In this document: in pieces, positions 1-8,464 of the stretch
Layout of the letters: the number at the start of each line of letters is the position of its first letter
Numbering within the stretch: position 1 is the first letter of the stretch
Assembly: GCF_003217325.1 (NCBI RefSeq)
Contig: NZ_QJTI01000026.1
Location: 1-53,980 of the forward strand
Origin: Rhodopseudomonas faecalis
Lineage (GTDB): Bacteria; Pseudomonadota; Alphaproteobacteria; Rhizobiales; Xanthobacteraceae
Direction of reading: 5' to 3'
DNA: 53,980 bases
Notes under the pieces: model-generated
Database searches by the model: none
Seen by the model: only the letters and a program-made list of their open reading frames with translations
Told to the model about the DNA's origin: nothing
Position numbers and translations under genes: made by a program

Positions 1-253
1 ATGGTCAAGCTTAGACACAAGCCGATCTCCCGTCAGAGATCGATCATTCCTCAGCCGACGCCCTCAATGGAAGGTGGGGCCGAAACAGCGCTTACCAAGA
101 GCAGCCGCACTACCCTGCATCGCCGGCAGAAACTCGACGACTAAACCGTTCACCGATTGCATTCATTCGCAGTCTTTACGTCAAGGTGCTCAGGCCGCGT
201 ATTCAGGGCACGCGATATATTTATCTCCGACGACATGAAACTGCCGGGATTCA
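1..253. other. Left-edge stretch without a recognised gene
   Basis: A 46-codon plus-strand reading frame runs from base 1 to the TAA at 139-141. It is rich in Ser, Thr, Arg and Lys and matches no family I recognise. It could be the tail of a gene cut by the window edge or chance. The remainder, downstream of the nuclease-like gene ending at 254, shows no clear terminator or attachment site. Confidence 0.3.
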
Positions 254-1201
254 CTACGAGCCCTCATAGGCTCGTCTAATCAACGGTTGCGCTTTGGCAA
301 AGTCGTTCATCGACCTGAGCGTCAGCTCGAGGTTTCCCGTGCCGGCATGCCCAATTTTCGTGACATCGCGAGAGAAGCCTTCTTCAAGCTCGACTGTCGT
401 TGGATCCAGTCGAAGAAAGAGCGTTACAACTCTCACCAGTGGAGAGATTTCGACGCAAGTAAAATTCTTTAGTCGTTTGAAAGCGATATAGTATTTCAGC
501 TCCTTGACCTGAACGTCGTCACCTAAACCGATTAGGAACTGGCGAACACCTTCAAAAAGGTCGAGGAGTGCGGGATCGGCTTTGCGTATCTTCGACTCGA
601 TGCGCGCACTGAGATAGGGATCCTCCACTGCCTCCTCGGTTACAGACGCTATCTGCGTCGCTCCACCGCTGACAATCGTCGCGATCGATTTCGATTGCTT
701 CGGCGCATGCACGAGTTCGAGCATCAGCAGCCCGGCGTCAAACTTACGGTAGCGGATAAGTTCGATATTTCGAGCGATCTGCTTCACCGCGTGTTGATCG
801 TAGCGCGTGAAATCGCCCGCGATGCAGATCAGCCGCGGCGCACTCCAGTCGACATCCTTGGCGATGTTTGGACCGAGCTTCTCCATCACGAGCCACTGAA
901 ATTCCTTGCGATGATCCAGCAGCCAATCGAGATAGAACAATCCCTGATTAATGACGTTTTCATTCACCGCCCGCTTGAACTCGATAATGACGGGACAATC
1001 GTCCTCGTCGAGCCCAAGCGTATCAATACGCCCGCTGTGGACGGAACCGGTTGAATGCTCGGTGGCAAGAAATCGTATTCCGAGCAGTTGCTCCAGATTG
1101 GCCTCGAACAGCACCTGTAGCGATTTCTCGACCTGCAGTGCCTCACCCGGCAATTCGTGGACGGAACCATCATCGATCCGAAAAAGCTTAACGTCACTCA
1201 T
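254..1201 (-). CDS. PD-(D/E)XK nuclease-like protein with DUF5655 C-terminus
   Basis: A 315-residue soluble protein with two parts. The N-terminal half carries a PD-(D/E)XK-like core: Asp60 in GRIDTLGLD, then Glu74-Phe-Lys76 in VIIEFKR, the spacing seen in NucS-like and other restriction-fold nucleases. The last 110 residues or so resemble DUF5655, a domain found beside nuclease and restriction genes. It starts 42 bases after the hsdR stop on the same strand, so it is probably the last gene of the hsdMSR operon. The family is often annotated as an endonuclease or predicted transport protein; nuclease activity here is inferred from the motif only. It may add a cleavage step or be an independent defence gene carried with the RM system. 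Confidence 0.75.
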   Translation of the reverse strand: MSDVKLFRIDDGSVHELPGEALQVEKSLQVLFEANLEQLLGIRFLATEHSTGSVHSGRIDTLGLDEDDCPVIIEFKRAVNENVINQGLFYLDWLLDHRKEFQWLVMEKLGPNIAKDVDWSAPRLICIAGDFTRYDQHAVKQIARNIELIRYRKFDAGLLMLELVHAPKQSKSIATIVSGGATQIASVTEEAVEDPYLSARIESKIRKADPALLDLFEGVRQFLIGLGDDVQVKELKYYIAFKRLKNFTCVEISPLVRVVTLFLRLDPTTVELEEGFSRDVTKIGHAGTGNLELTLRSMNDFAKAQPLIRRAYEGS

Positions 1202-1243
1202 CAGCTACACTCAACTGTGCGGCCGCATCGATCGGGTTCAAAG

Positions 1244-4200
1244 TCACGCCACCGCACTCTCATTCAACGTCTCGATCTTCGCGAACAGCTTAGTAACCCG
1301 CTCCTCCCCGAAAAGATCGTCCGGTCCGGTTGGCGCCACATCGATGAACGGCGACTCGTAGAGCAGTGCGGGATCCATGATCCCTTGAGCGGTCAGATGA
1401 TCGACCACCATGTTGATGAATTCAATCTGAGCCGCCGATGCGGTGCCCGAGTCCAGAAAGTCGCCAAACGCATCGGTCACGGCCGCACGGTCGAGGCCGA
1501 CCAGCGAGCGGACGAAGCGGCCAAAACCCTGGCTGACCTCGCGGGCGCGTTCGATGTCGCCAGCTTCGCCGATGCCGGCATCGAGCAGCATCTTTTCCAG
1601 TTCGCCGAGGTCGGTTGCAGTCAGCGGCCGGCCATGACGCAATTTATGAAGCGCAAGATGGTTCTCGTGGGCTTTCAAGAAATGCCGCGCTTTGCGCTTG
1701 AACTGGGCGAAATCGACAGCGCCGATTTGCGGCAGCTCGTGCTCGACGCCATCGCCGATCTCGTCGGCGAAGTTGGAATACACCACCGCCTTCTTGGATC
1801 GCTCAATGTGCTGCACCAGATCGCGTAGTCGTAGCCGTACCAATTCCAGCAACGGGACGGTGATGCCTTCCCACCATTGATCGGTCTGAATCTCCTCTAG
1901 CAAGGCGGCACGCTGAGCGATCGCAGGAATGCCGGTCTGCTCCTCCAGCGCGGAGGCGATCTCGATCAACTGCTTCTTGAGCGTGACGAAGCGTTTCGTC
2001 CCCTTGAGCAGCGCCAATTCAAGCGAGAACATCAGCAGGTCGAACCGCTTCGCCTCCTCGGTGCCGAGCTGCAGCGACGAGGGCAGCGGGGCGATCTCTT
2101 TGACCAATTCGTCGCGGGTGGCAGAGTCGAGCGTGGCCCAGGCCTCCGGCTTGGCGAACTTTTCGACCGCGCGGCGATGCTGCCGGACGATGAGATTGTC
2201 CGGGTTGAGCCCCGTCACCGTGTCTTGCAGCGTCTTCAGCGCATCGGCGCGAATATCGGCCTCGCTCGGCGCCGCATCCTCGTCCGCCTGGTAGGGCGTC
2301 TGCTCGCCTGCCGCAAAGCCGTCCGGCTTGCCTTGCTTGTTGTCGAGCGCGCCAATCAGATCGAGCCGGGCGGCGAACAGCCGCTCGGACAGCGATTTTG
2401 CTGTGCTCGCTTCTTTCAGCTCCGGATTGGCGCCGAAGAATTCCAGGTTCTGGCAATAATCGAAGACGCGAAAAAACTCCTTGTGCTGGCCGGGACCGAA
2501 CAAGTCCGGGCACAGCCGCGTGCCGCGTCCCATCATCTGCCAGAATTTGGTCTTGGAGCGAATCTGCTTGAAGAACACCAGATTGACCACCTCCGGCACG
2601 TCGATGCCGGTGTCGAGCATGTCGACCGAGATTGCGATATGCGGATTGGCGTTCTTCTTGGAAAAATCGTCGATCAGCGTCTGGGCGTAAGCTCCGCTTT
2701 CATAGGTGATGACGCGGGCGAAATGCCCGGCGAGATGCGGATACGCCGCGTTGAAACGCTTCTCGATGAACAGCGCATGCGCCTGGTTCTTAGCGAAGAT
2801 GATCGTCTTGCCGAGCCGGTCGCCGCCCTCAACCTTGACGCCGTTCTCCATCAGATGCGCGATCACCTTGTCGACGGTGTCCTCGTTGAACAGACGCCTG
2901 TTGACCTCGGCGGCTTCGACGCTGTCTGGAATGTCTTCTTCGCCCCATTCCAGGCTGTCCCACATGTCCTTCTCGTCGTCGCTGAGCTCGTCGTACCGCA
3001 GCCCCGAGCGAACAATTTTGAGCGGCACCGAGATCGCGACCGGCGGCACCAGCACTTCATCGGCAATCGCCTCGTCGAGCGAATAGGCGTCAGTGGGCAC
3101 ACCGTCTTCCAGGTCGAATAGCGAATAGGTGTTTTTGTCGATCTCGTCCTTCGGCGTCGCCGTCAGGCCCACTAGGAACGAGTCGAAATACTCAAAGATC
3201 GCGCGAAACCGCTGATAGACCGAGCGGTGTGCCTCGTCGATCACGATCAAATCGAAATGGCCGGGGCCGAACTTGACCTTGCCGTCCTGCTTGCCTTCGA
3301 TCAGGTTCATCATGGTCGGATAGGTCGATAAAAACACCCGGCCATCACTGCTGCGCTCGGTGACGAGGTTCACAGGCGCGGAGTCCGGAAGATGTGCCTT
3401 GAACGCGCCGGTCGCCTGGTTGACCAGCGCGATGCGATCAGCGAGGAACAACACGCGCTTCACCCAGTTCGCGCGCATCAGCAGGTCGACCAGCGCGATC
3501 ACCGTCCGAGTCTTGCCGGAGCCGGTCGCCATCACCAACAGCGCCTTGCGCTCGCCGTCCTGCTCGAAATGCTTGGCGATGGCACGGATCGCGCGCTGCT
3601 GATAAGGCCGCTTGTGGCCGGCGATCGCGAGATTGATCTTAGTGTTGGCGAGCTCTTGCCGGCTGGTGCGGCGTTGGATCAACAGTTCCAGCTCGTCGCG
3701 CTTATAGAAGCCGCCGATCTGCCGCGGCGGATAGCGCGTGTCGTCCCAGATAAAATGCTCGTAGCCGTTGGAATAGAAGATCACCGGGCGCTGGCCGTAG
3801 CGCGCCTCCAGGCAATCAGCATAGAGTTTGGCCTGTTGCTGACCCTGGCGGGCGTCTTTTCGGGTGCGCTTGGCCTCGACCAAGCCGAGCGGCTTGCCGT
3901 CGGCGCCCCACAGCACATAGTCGATGAAGCCGACGCCCTCATTATTCGGCATGCCTTCGACGCGGAATTCCAAATCGTCCGGATGGTCGAGCGTCCAGCC
4001 CGCCTCGCGCAACAACAGGTCGATGAAGCGGTCGCGGGTCTCGGCCTCGTTATAGTCGTGCGCATCCGGCGTCGTCTCGGCGGCCTTGCGGGCAGCGGCG
4101 ACCTGGGCACGTAGTTCCTTGATTTGGTCGTCGAGGTTTTGCTTGTCGGCAAGCAGCGTGGTCAGCTCGCCGTTCTTGGCGTCGAGCGCGGCCTGCTGCG

Positions 4201-4666
4201 CCTTGATGTAGCTGAACGCCTTCTTCAGCGCCTCGTCGCGCCGTGTCAGCACCGCGGCGTCGAAGGTCAGGTTTGGCGCCGGCTTGTGCTGGCGCCCATA
4301 GGTGCGGGCGAGCCAGTAGCAGACGTGAAACAGCTCCTTGACCGCTCCGGCGGCATCGCCGGGCTTGATCGCCTTTTCCTCGTGCACCGCGCGGTTGCGC
4401 AGCGCATTGATGTATTTAGCCTTGGTGAACACCGCCTCGCCGGCGGCCTTCTTAAAACTCGGCTCGTGCAGCAGCGCCGCGATGTTGTCCTGATAAGGCA
4501 GCTTGAGCGCAGGGTCAGCGCGGAACGCCCACTTCACCAAAACCTCGACCGCCTTGCCGGCGAAGAACGCCGCCGCGGTCGGATCAGACGCCGCATGCCG
4601 CTCCGCCGCCACCGCCGCCTCGTGCACGGTGGGAAATTCGGCGGAGAGAAAGGCGAAGTTGGACAT
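1244..4666 (-). CDS. hsdR: Type I restriction endonuclease, R (motor/nuclease) subunit
   Basis: 1140 residues. The first 120 or so look like DUF4145, followed by a coiled-coil stretch (150-200). The HsdR_N nuclease domain has Asp249 (FIDYVLWG) and Glu264-Ala-Lys266 (LVEAKRT). The SF2 translocase follows: Walker A ATGSGKT at 380-386, DEAH at 477-480, and motif III LTATP at 501-505. The rest is the second RecA-like domain (QMMGRGTRLCPD) and the helical region that docks on the methylase. With HsdM and HsdS it would cut unmethylated foreign DNA after ATP-driven translocation. All key residues are present, so the enzyme looks functional. It starts 12 bases after the hsdS stop. Confidence 0.96.
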   Translation of the reverse strand: MSNFAFLSAEFPTVHEAAVAAERHAASDPTAAAFFAGKAVEVLVKWAFRADPALKLPYQDNIAALLHEPSFKKAAGEAVFTKAKYINALRNRAVHEEKAIKPGDAAGAVKELFHVCYWLARTYGRQHKPAPNLTFDAAVLTRRDEALKKAFSYIKAQQAALDAKNGELTTLLADKQNLDDQIKELRAQVAAARKAAETTPDAHDYNEAETRDRFIDLLLREAGWTLDHPDDLEFRVEGMPNNEGVGFIDYVLWGADGKPLGLVEAKRTRKDARQGQQQAKLYADCLEARYGQRPVIFYSNGYEHFIWDDTRYPPRQIGGFYKRDELELLIQRRTSRQELANTKINLAIAGHKRPYQQRAIRAIAKHFEQDGERKALLVMATGSGKTRTVIALVDLLMRANWVKRVLFLADRIALVNQATGAFKAHLPDSAPVNLVTERSSDGRVFLSTYPTMMNLIEGKQDGKVKFGPGHFDLIVIDEAHRSVYQRFRAIFEYFDSFLVGLTATPKDEIDKNTYSLFDLEDGVPTDAYSLDEAIADEVLVPPVAISVPLKIVRSGLRYDELSDDEKDMWDSLEWGEEDIPDSVEAAEVNRRLFNEDTVDKVIAHLMENGVKVEGGDRLGKTIIFAKNQAHALFIEKRFNAAYPHLAGHFARVITYESGAYAQTLIDDFSKKNANPHIAISVDMLDTGIDVPEVVNLVFFKQIRSKTKFWQMMGRGTRLCPDLFGPGQHKEFFRVFDYCQNLEFFGANPELKEASTAKSLSERLFAARLDLIGALDNKQGKPDGFAAGEQTPYQADEDAAPSEADIRADALKTLQDTVTGLNPDNLIVRQHRRAVEKFAKPEAWATLDSATRDELVKEIAPLPSSLQLGTEEAKRFDLLMFSLELALLKGTKRFVTLKKQLIEIASALEEQTGIPAIAQRAALLEEIQTDQWWEGITVPLLELVRLRLRDLVQHIERSKKAVVYSNFADEIGDGVEHELPQIGAVDFAQFKRKARHFLKAHENHLALHKLRHGRPLTATDLGELEKMLLDAGIGEAGDIERAREVSQGFGRFVRSLVGLDRAAVTDAFGDFLDSGTASAAQIEFINMVVDHLTAQGIMDPALLYESPFIDVAPTGPDDLFGEERVTKLFAKIETLNESAVA

Positions 4667-4678
4667 GGGCGCGTCCGT

Positions 4679-5803
4679 TCAGAGCTGGCCGGAAAAGGCG
4701 CGGTGTTGGAGGGAGGAGAAGAGAAAATCGATACTATTTGAGGAAGAAAGAAGATGCTTAGTCTCAGCAGCGACAGCGTTGGCCACATCGACGAACCGCT
4801 GCTGCACTTCGATCGGAGGAACGATAGTTGGGAATTGAGAAAGCTGTGTCTTATTGATTGAAGCAATCCCAGTCGTTTGCTTAGCGACATTTAGAAAGTA
4901 GCGCTTACCATATGGGCTGCTTACAAGCCAATTCAGGAACAAGGGCAACAGACTGTCTGACCTGACGCGCACTCTGAAAATGTGATTCTGGTGGATGGCT
5001 TCGGGAAGCTCGCCTGCCCAGAGAGTGCCACGTCCAAGCTTGTCAGGATCTCCGCCTTCGGTCAGCAGAAGGTCACCATCCGCAAGACGGTAGCGGGAAA
5101 TCTCCTCCTCTGAGGCTTCGATCATCTTTATTGTCGACAGATCAAGTCGTCGATCTTGGACGTTCACGACAGCCATATACGGCACTTCGCGCGTTTTTTG
5201 CCCGTTCAGTTTGCGCCCCTTCGTTATGCCGGAGCCGATGTCGGCCAAATCAGCAAGGGCAACAGGATTGCCCCACTGCAAAACCTCGTCGCTGGTATGC
5301 CCGAACAATTCGAAAAAGGTCGATTGAGTGATTCTGTCGATTTGCTCAATCGCCCGTTTGCGCTGGCGGCGCAGCGCATCCGCCTTGTCCAGGATCGCCG
5401 CGATCCGCCGCTGCTCGTCGAGCGGAGGCACAAGGACAGACAACCTGTAAGCATCTTCCCGATTCAGTCCGGGAATCGCTGCTGACTTGTTCAGGCTGGT
5501 CAGCGGCAGATGCTTCAATAGATAATATAGCCAACGCAGATCACATTCTGTTGCGGTCTCGTCGATGTAGTAGGTAGTGTCAATTGGCCAGAGTGCTCTC
5601 TCTGAAAAGTGGATTTCACCCAATGAGCCTTTGCGACCAACGACGATCGCGGGTCCTTGCAGCAGGCTTTCTGAGTGCCTTCCAACAGGGCCATTTGATC
5701 CGAAGACAGTCACATTCCCAGGTAATCGCTGGTTTGCTGGTAACGACCTTCCGTATCTAAATTCGCAGATGTCACCAAGGAGGGCTGAGCGCGACGCCTT
5801 CAC
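4679..5803 (-). CDS. hsdS: Type I restriction-modification specificity subunit
   Basis: 374 residues with the usual two-TRD layout. The first target-recognition domain covers about 1-130. The central conserved region reads PPLDEQRRIAAILDKADALR and continues as a long helix (about 130-170). The second TRD covers about 175-325, and the second conserved helix begins PPIEVQQRF. HsdS sets the bipartite DNA site recognised by both methylase and nuclease. The ATG overlaps the hsdM stop by four bases (ATGA), so translation is coupled. TRDs diverge quickly, so the target sequence cannot be read from the protein. It is a little shorter than many HsdS proteins (390-450) but has both halves. Confidence 0.95.
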   Translation of the reverse strand: MKASRSALLGDICEFRYGRSLPANQRLPGNVTVFGSNGPVGRHSESLLQGPAIVVGRKGSLGEIHFSERALWPIDTTYYIDETATECDLRWLYYLLKHLPLTSLNKSAAIPGLNREDAYRLSVLVPPLDEQRRIAAILDKADALRRQRKRAIEQIDRITQSTFFELFGHTSDEVLQWGNPVALADLADIGSGITKGRKLNGQKTREVPYMAVVNVQDRRLDLSTIKMIEASEEEISRYRLADGDLLLTEGGDPDKLGRGTLWAGELPEAIHQNHIFRVRVRSDSLLPLFLNWLVSSPYGKRYFLNVAKQTTGIASINKTQLSQFPTIVPPIEVQQRFVDVANAVAAETKHLLSSSNSIDFLFSSLQHRAFSGQL

Positions 5804-7389
5804 AGCATCGCCTCCAGCTCACTCAACCCGGCGATGATCTCCTGCTCTAGCGCCTTCAGCTCGGCGATGATCTCCTTCGGCGGACGATGCTCGGCGGCTT
5901 CGTGCACTACTTCCTTGTAGCGGTTGAGCGACAGGTCGTAGCCGGCCGCGGCGATCTCGGCCTTTGGCACGCAGAAACTTTGCGCGGTGCGCGGGCGGTC
6001 GCGCTCAGTGGCGCTGCGCTGTTTCCAGCGCGCAGCGATGTCGGGCAGATTGTTCTTTAGTAACTCGTCCTCCGAGAGCTCGATAGGAATGAACTTCTTT
6101 TCCCTGCCCGGCTTCTCCTCCCAAAGGCCCGGCTTTGGACCGAGCTTGTCCTCTGGCAATAGCGGATTGCGCTTGTCGTCGAGCGAAAAGCCGTCGGCCT
6201 GGCAATCATAGAACCAGACATGGTCGGTGCCGCCGGAATTGGTCTTGGTGAACAGCACGATCGCGGTGGAGACGCCGGCATAGGGCCGGAATACACCGGA
6301 CGGCAGTTTAACGATGCCATCGAGCCGATGGTTCTCGACCAGCATTTTGCGGATGGTCTTGTGCGCAGTCGAGGAGCCGAACAGCACGCCATCCGGCACG
6401 ATCACCGCCGCGCGCCCGCCCGGCTTCAACAGTCGCAGGAACAGCGCCATGAACAACAGCTCGGTCTTCTTGGTCTTGACGACGCTGAGCAGGTCCTTCG
6501 CCGTGGTGTCGTAATCGAGCGAGCCGGCGAAGGGCGGATTGGCGAGCACCAGCGAGTAGCGCCCCTCGTCGCCGGAATGCTCCTGGCTGAGCGAATCCTT
6601 GTAGCGGATGTCGGGGTCATCGACGCCGTGCAGCGTCATGTTCATGGTGCCGATCCGCAGCATGGTGCTGTCGAAATCGAAACCGTGGAACATTTCCTGA
6701 TTGAAGTGGTCGCGCGTCTCGGCGTCGTGAAACAGTTTTGGGTGCCGCTCACGCAAGAATTCGCCGGCGGCGACCAGGAAGCCGCAACTGCCGCAGGCCG
6801 GATCGACGATCACGTCCTTCGGGGTCGGCGCGGTCATCTCGACCATCAGCGCGATGATGGGGCGCGGCGTGCGGAACTGGCCGTTCTGGCCGGCACTAGC
6901 GATCTTCGCCAGCATGTATTCGTAGAGGTCGCCCTTGGTGTCGCGATCCTCCATCGGAATCTCGGCGAGCAGGTCGACCACCTTGGCCAGCAGCGCCGGG
7001 GTCGGAATGGTGAAGCGCGCGCCTTTCATGTGGGTAGCGTGCGCAGTGCCTTCCTCGGCCATGGTGCGCAGGAACGGGAACACGTGCTCGGAGACGAGAT
7101 CGAACATGGTCGCCGGATCGCGGTGCTTCAGCCGCGACCAGCGCAGCTCCTCGTAAGGCACGCCGCCGCCCTTGCCGATGCCGTCTTTGCCTTCAGGGAA
7201 AATCCGCCGTGACATCGGCTTCTTCAGCCGGTTGGCCTTGTTCTCCTCGCGGGTGTGCGCCTCGTCGAGCCCGCGGATGAACAACAGATAGGTGATCTGC
7301 TCGATCACCTCCATCGGGTTGGCGATGCCGCCCGCCCAGAAGGCATTCCAAACATTATCGATTTTAGATCGCAGTTCGCCGGTCAGCAT
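5800..7389 (-). CDS. hsdM: Type I restriction-modification N6-adenine methyltransferase subunit
   Basis: 529 residues. The HsdM_N helical domain occupies about 1-145. The methyltransferase domain has the SAM motif VDPACGSCGF at 195-204 and the catalytic NPPF at 284-287, the signature of N6-adenine methylation. It modifies host DNA in the HsdM2S complex and is required for restriction with HsdR. It is the first gene of hsdM-hsdS-hsdR. It begins 154 bases after the ASCH-domain gene of the Zorya operon, on the same strand, so it could have its own promoter in that gap or be read through from Zorya. Confidence 0.97.
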   Translation of the reverse strand: MLTGELRSKIDNVWNAFWAGGIANPMEVIEQITYLLFIRGLDEAHTREENKANRLKKPMSRRIFPEGKDGIGKGGGVPYEELRWSRLKHRDPATMFDLVSEHVFPFLRTMAEEGTAHATHMKGARFTIPTPALLAKVVDLLAEIPMEDRDTKGDLYEYMLAKIASAGQNGQFRTPRPIIALMVEMTAPTPKDVIVDPACGSCGFLVAAGEFLRERHPKLFHDAETRDHFNQEMFHGFDFDSTMLRIGTMNMTLHGVDDPDIRYKDSLSQEHSGDEGRYSLVLANPPFAGSLDYDTTAKDLLSVVKTKKTELLFMALFLRLLKPGGRAAVIVPDGVLFGSSTAHKTIRKMLVENHRLDGIVKLPSGVFRPYAGVSTAIVLFTKTNSGGTDHVWFYDCQADGFSLDDKRNPLLPEDKLGPKPGLWEEKPGREKKFIPIELSEDELLKNNLPDIAARWKQRSATERDRPRTAQSFCVPKAEIAAAGYDLSLNRYKEVVHEAAEHRPPKEIIAELKALEQEIIAGLSELEAML

Positions 7390-7543
7390 GAAGTCCCAAA
7401 ACCCTTCGCAACTCTCGCTTACCGGAGATTGGCAGATTCACGAGGTTGCAACCAGATCAAGTCATCGCGGACAGTCATGCTCCAACGCCCCCAAACAATG
7501 TAATATGACATTGATTTTTCGAGGCAATCGTTCGTTGCGACGT

Positions 7544-8464
7544 CTATTTGCCGCGAATGATCTCGACCAGCTTGCCAAACAGCTCGCCGGCGCGATGCTG
7601 ATCCAGCAGCCAACCGTGCCCGAACGGCTCACCAATCGGCTGCGGCTCCTTGAAAACGTGGAACGCACTGTGGCGCATGCGATGGTCGTTGGTTTTGGCG
7701 TTGACGTAGCGCTGAACGCCAGGGATGCCAGCGATCTCATGCGCGACACGGCCGTCCAGCGCCGGCGCGAGAAAAATCTGGACATGAGACGTCGACCGCG
7801 CATCGCGGTGCACTAGCACGATCTGGTCCCCTGCCCGCGACGGCACGGTAAAGCTACGCATCTTGGTGGTGTCAGATCTGAGCGCTTTAACCCGGACGCC
7901 AAGCCGATCGGCCGTGGCAACGAGTTCGGCTTCCAGTGCCGGCGAAATCTTGGCTCCAAGGCCGCCGTTGCGATCGGGCCCCCGCGCCGAAGCTACTCCA
8001 GCATCGACTGCCAGCCCCGAATGGACGATTGCCGACTGCGATGGAGTCTTGAGGGGCACCAGGCCCGGTTCAGCGCGGGTTGCCTGCCTCGCCCGTGCGA
8101 TCGACTGGCTAGTGTCAGGATCGAGATTCACCCAGGTGACCGCGCCATTGGGATGAAGATAGGGCACGGGCGTCGACAGCCGTCTCGCATTGACGATCAG
8201 CCAGGGGAACAGCCAGCCATTGGCGAGGGCACTCTCCTGTTCAGCGGGCGGCACACGGTGGAACTGGACAGACTCCGCAAGCCCCTTTCGATCCAGCGGA
8301 GGCAGGCTGTCGACAAGATCTGCCACGCCCACGATCTGACTGCTGCCTTTTCGGATCAGCGCAATCTCGCCGCGCGTGGTGGTGTGCTGGGTGCGCAGCT
8401 CCCACGTCTTGCAGCCATCCAGGATCATGCCGATCCATGGCTCCCGAATAATCAGGCCCTTCAT
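7544..8464 (-). CDS. ASCH-domain protein, fifth gene of the Zorya operon
   Basis: 306 residues. The N-terminal 115 or so form an ASCH domain (PUA-like fold): MKGLIIREPWIGMILDGCKT then WELRT, which fits the G-x-K-x-x-E-x-R signature, followed by strands ending in WVNLDP. ASCH and related PUA-like domains bind RNA or modified bases. The middle (about 120-170) is low-complexity and linker-like. The last 135 residues form a second, unrecognised domain (IVLVHRDARSTSHVQIFLAP, AHEIAGIPGVQRYVNAKTND). The ATG overlaps the zorD stop by ATGA, so it is coupled to the Zorya operon. It is not one of the named Zorya components (A-G) that I know. It may be a sensor of modified nucleic acid or a regulator; the role is unknown. 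Confidence 0.75.
   Translation of the reverse strand: MKGLIIREPWIGMILDGCKTWELRTQHTTTRGEIALIRKGSSQIVGVADLVDSLPPLDRKGLAESVQFHRVPPAEQESALANGWLFPWLIVNARRLSTPVPYLHPNGAVTWVNLDPDTSQSIARARQATRAEPGLVPLKTPSQSAIVHSGLAVDAGVASARGPDRNGGLGAKISPALEAELVATADRLGVRVKALRSDTTKMRSFTVPSRAGDQIVLVHRDARSTSHVQIFLAPALDGRVAHEIAGIPGVQRYVNAKTNDHRMRHSAFHVFKEPQPIGEPFGHGWLLDQHRAGELFGKLVEIIRGK

Noticed and set aside
2177-3121. 314-codon plus-strand open frame opposite hsdR
   Set aside because: Shadow of hsdR; the hsdR strand has intact motifs and this frame has none.
6220-7212. 330-codon plus-strand frame opposite hsdM
   Set aside because: Antisense shadow in high-GC DNA; composition rich in His/Gln/Arg and no domain.
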